Origin: Deltaproteobacteria bacterium
Lineage (GTDB): Bacteria > UBA10199 > DSSB01
NCBI GenBank assembly: GCA_021414045.1
Contig: JAIOPF010000365.1
Coordinates: 1 to 6,345 of the forward strand
Length of the DNA stretch: 6,345 nt
Reading direction: 5' to 3'
Within the stretch, counting starts at the first letter, position 1. Every line of letters starts with the position of its first letter. Below are positions 4,799-6,345 of the stretch, piece after piece. The notes beneath the pieces are model-generated. The model made no database searches. It saw nothing but the letters and a program-made list of their open reading frames with translations, and had not been told where the DNA came from. Position numbers and translations under genes: made by a program.

Positions 4799-6196
4799 TC
4801 ATTTTGACTCTGTTTGTAAGCTCAAAACTATATCCCAGAGAATCTTTTCTCCCCGTTGCAGTTCAGGTATGGGCACCCGTTCGTTTTTGCCGTGTAGGCC
4901 CTCGAGGTCTTCAGGCTGAATCATCACAGGAATAATACCGTAGGCGATGGCGCCCTTGGCTCGGAAGAATCGATTGTCGGTGGCTCCGGGGGAGAGGAGG
5001 GGGACCACCACGGCTTGAGGGTCGTTTTTTCGCAAGGCCCCTTCGATGGCGTCGAAGAAGGGCGTGTGGAAATCCGATTCGCTGGCTGGATTTTCTTGGA
5101 TCCAATCAATGCTGATGTCCGGGTCGTCGAGGCGATCGCGGATCTTCTCGCGGAAGGCCTCGGGCGTTTCTCCTGGAAGCAGCCGGCAGTCAATTTCGGC
5201 CACGGCCTCGGCGGGGATCACGTTGGTTTTATTGCCGGCCTTGAGCACGGTGGGCACCACCGTATTGCGTAGCATGGCGTTGAGGATTTTTTCTTTCTCC
5301 AATGTTCCGCCAAAAAATCGCACGGCGATGGGCGAGATGGGCCAATCGAAGAGATGCCGCATGAAGAAAGATCGTGGAAAGGAGAATTGTTCGGAGAGGC
5401 GTGTCAGGAATTCTTGAGCGATGGCGGTTTTTTCCAAAGGCTGGCGTTGTTTCGCCAGGCGGTTCAAGGCACGAATCAATTTCACCGTGGCGTTGTCCCG
5501 ACTCGGCATCGATCCGTGGCCCGAGGTCCCGTGCGCCGTCAGGCGCATCCAGGCCACGCCTTTTTCGGCCACCTGAATGGGGTAAAGGTGCATCCCTTTC
5601 CGGTTGAAACCGATGCTTCCCTCGTTGAAGACGTATTTCGCCTTCACTTGGTCCCAATGCTGATCGACGAGAAATCCGGCTCCCATTTTGCCGCCAGCCT
5701 CTTCGTCGGCAACCAAGGCGAGGATGACGTCGCCTTCCAATTTTGCGGCCTCGCGTTTCAGTCGAATGAAAGTTTGGATCTCGAGGGCGACCAGGCTTTT
5801 CATGTCGATGGCCCCGCGACCGTAAAGATAATCTCCTTCGACCGTGGCCTCGAAGGGGGGATATTTCCATTCTTTGGGATCGGCTGGGACGACGTCGAGA
5901 TGACCGAGGAGGAGCAGGGGTTCTCTTTTTCCGGAGCCGGAAATCCTGGCGACGAGGTTGGCCCGTCCCGGGGCGGATTCGAAAATTTCCGCCGCGATCC
6001 CGAAGCCTGCGAGGTAGTTTTTGACGAACTCGGCGGCAGCAATCTCATTGCCGGGTGGATTCGTGGTGTCGATGGAGATCAACTTCTTGAGCAGATCGAG
6101 GGTGCTTAGTGGGACTTCCTCGGCGCGTAATCCCGGACTCGCCAGGGCGATGAGGCAGAACAAGGCGAGAAGTTTGAGACCTAGGCGCGAAACCAT
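4799..6196 (-). CDS. Secreted M20-family zinc peptidase/amidohydrolase
   Basis: This 465-residue metallohydrolase should cleave peptide or N-acyl-amino-acid bonds with a two-zinc centre outside the cytoplasm. The ATG at 6194-6196 is chosen because it starts a classic signal peptide (MVSRLGLK, a hydrophobic core, then LRA before EE near residue 25). A TTG 36 nt upstream would bury it. The M20 residues are present in order: GHLD (metal ligand H99, D101), YGRGAIDMK (bridging D131), ADEE (catalytic base E165, ligand E166), FNEG (E192) and GLHGKNE (H435). The inserted lid/dimerisation domain (about 210-330) carries SGHGSMPS (225-232) and NKTNVIP (322-328), as in carboxypeptidase S / PM20D1-type members. 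All key residues are intact, so it is probably active. The ribosome site (GCGGATAAG) is weak. It lies 57 nt after another gene on the same strand and is probably co-transcribed. Exact substrate unknown. Confidence 0.92.
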   Translation of the reverse strand: MVSRLGLKLLALFCLIALASPGLRAEEVPLSTLDLLKKLISIDTTNPPGNEIAAAEFVKNYLAGFGIAAEIFESAPGRANLVARISGSGKREPLLLLGHLDVVPADPKEWKYPPFEATVEGDYLYGRGAIDMKSLVALEIQTFIRLKREAAKLEGDVILALVADEEAGGKMGAGFLVDQHWDQVKAKYVFNEGSIGFNRKGMHLYPIQVAEKGVAWMRLTAHGTSGHGSMPSRDNATVKLIRALNRLAKQRQPLEKTAIAQEFLTRLSEQFSFPRSFFMRHLFDWPISPIAVRFFGGTLEKEKILNAMLRNTVVPTVLKAGNKTNVIPAEAVAEIDCRLLPGETPEAFREKIRDRLDDPDISIDWIQENPASESDFHTPFFDAIEGALRKNDPQAVVVPLLSPGATDNRFFRAKGAIAYGIIPVMIQPEDLEGLHGKNERVPIPELQRGEKILWDIVLSLQTESK

Positions 6197-6253
6197 CTTA
6201 TCCGCTGTAGTTCTACGCCAAAGGAAATTCAAGCATTGCTTCCGAATCGACGC

Positions 6254-6345
6254 TTAAGGCGGGAATTGCCGGATGATGCGGCCTTCTAGGGCATCGACCC
6301 AAATCCAGCGCCAAGTCTCCAGGCGGTCGCCCAAATCGAAGGCCA
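6254..6345 (-). CDS. C-terminal end of an unidentified protein (5' part outside the window)
   Basis: On the minus strand a frame enters from the window edge and ends at a TAA (6254-6256), giving 29 complete residues, AFDLGDRLETWRWIWV followed by DALEGRIIRQFPP. The composition (aromatic-rich, amphipathic, no stops) looks like a genuine protein end. The 'WVDALEGRII' ending faintly recalls the last strand pair of PepSY-like domains, but there is too little to assign a family. It precedes the M20 peptidase by 57 nt on the same strand, with no visible terminator between them, which suggests an operon. Confidence 0.6.
   Translation of the reverse strand, partial: AFDLGDRLETWRWIWVDALEGRIIRQFPP

Noticed and set aside
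5354..6109. 251-codon open frame on the plus strand
   Set aside because: It lies wholly antisense to the M20 peptidase, whose catalytic motifs are intact; a codon-bias shadow.
6197..6232. Upstream TTG start for the M20 peptidase
   Set aside because: It would place 12 polar and charged residues before an otherwise ideal signal peptide starting at the ATG at 6196.
1..6345. CRISPR array, tRNA genes, insertion sequences or prophage genes
   Set aside because: No regularly spaced repeats, no cloverleaf with the usual GGTTC-type arm, and no transposase, integrase or phage-like protein was found on either strand.

Overview
The window comes from a moderately GC-rich bacterial chromosome. The Shine-Dalgarno sequences are good (AGGAG/GGAGG types). 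A beta-barrel-like outer-membrane protein fragment and several exported proteins suggest a Gram-negative cell. The sequence alone does not fix the phylum; a deltaproteobacteria-like or candidate-phylum lineage is a guess. No phage, insertion-sequence, CRISPR, tRNA or rRNA gene was recognised.

Layout. Positions 1-1071 (+ strand) hold the 3' end of a small exported protein and then a beta-barrel-like ORF with no visible signal peptide. Positions 1096-2519 (- strand) hold a two-gene unit: a glutathione S-transferase followed by a seven-helix membrane protein of unknown function. Their stop and start codons overlap as TAATG, and a recognisable promoter (TTGACA, about 2573-2578) lies upstream. Positions 2541-3652 contain no convincing protein gene. 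Positions 3653-4315 (+) encode an unrecognised 220-residue protein. It converges on a 69-residue acidic-tailed protein (4327-4536, -). Positions 4537-4798 are AT-rich. Positions 4799-6196 (-) encode a secreted M20-family zinc peptidase, and 6254-6345 is the 3' end of another gene on the same strand.

The most striking part is the apparently protein-free stretch at about 2597-3260. Read on the minus strand it looks like a large (about 660 nt) structured non-coding RNA. A 20-position closing stem brings its ends together (3239-3258 with 2674-2693). Inside are a multi-helix arm with matching bulges, hairpins capped by GUGA, GAAA and UUCG tetraloops, and a nested 3' domain. It finishes in a hairpin followed by a T-run, as in an intrinsic terminator. 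Several helices contain G-U pairs that are legal only in the minus-strand transcript. It does not show the signatures of RNase P RNA, tmRNA, SRP RNA, group I or group II introns that I can check by eye. I therefore treat it as a candidate new large RNA; an unrecognised member of a known large-RNA class, or a small inverted-repeat element, are the alternatives.

How the parts relate. The RNA terminates just upstream of the GST promoter, so the two are probably separate units in tandem. The GST and membrane protein are probably made together. The M20 peptidase and the gene before it are 57 nt apart on the same strand and are probably co-transcribed. No common pathway linking all the genes is evident.
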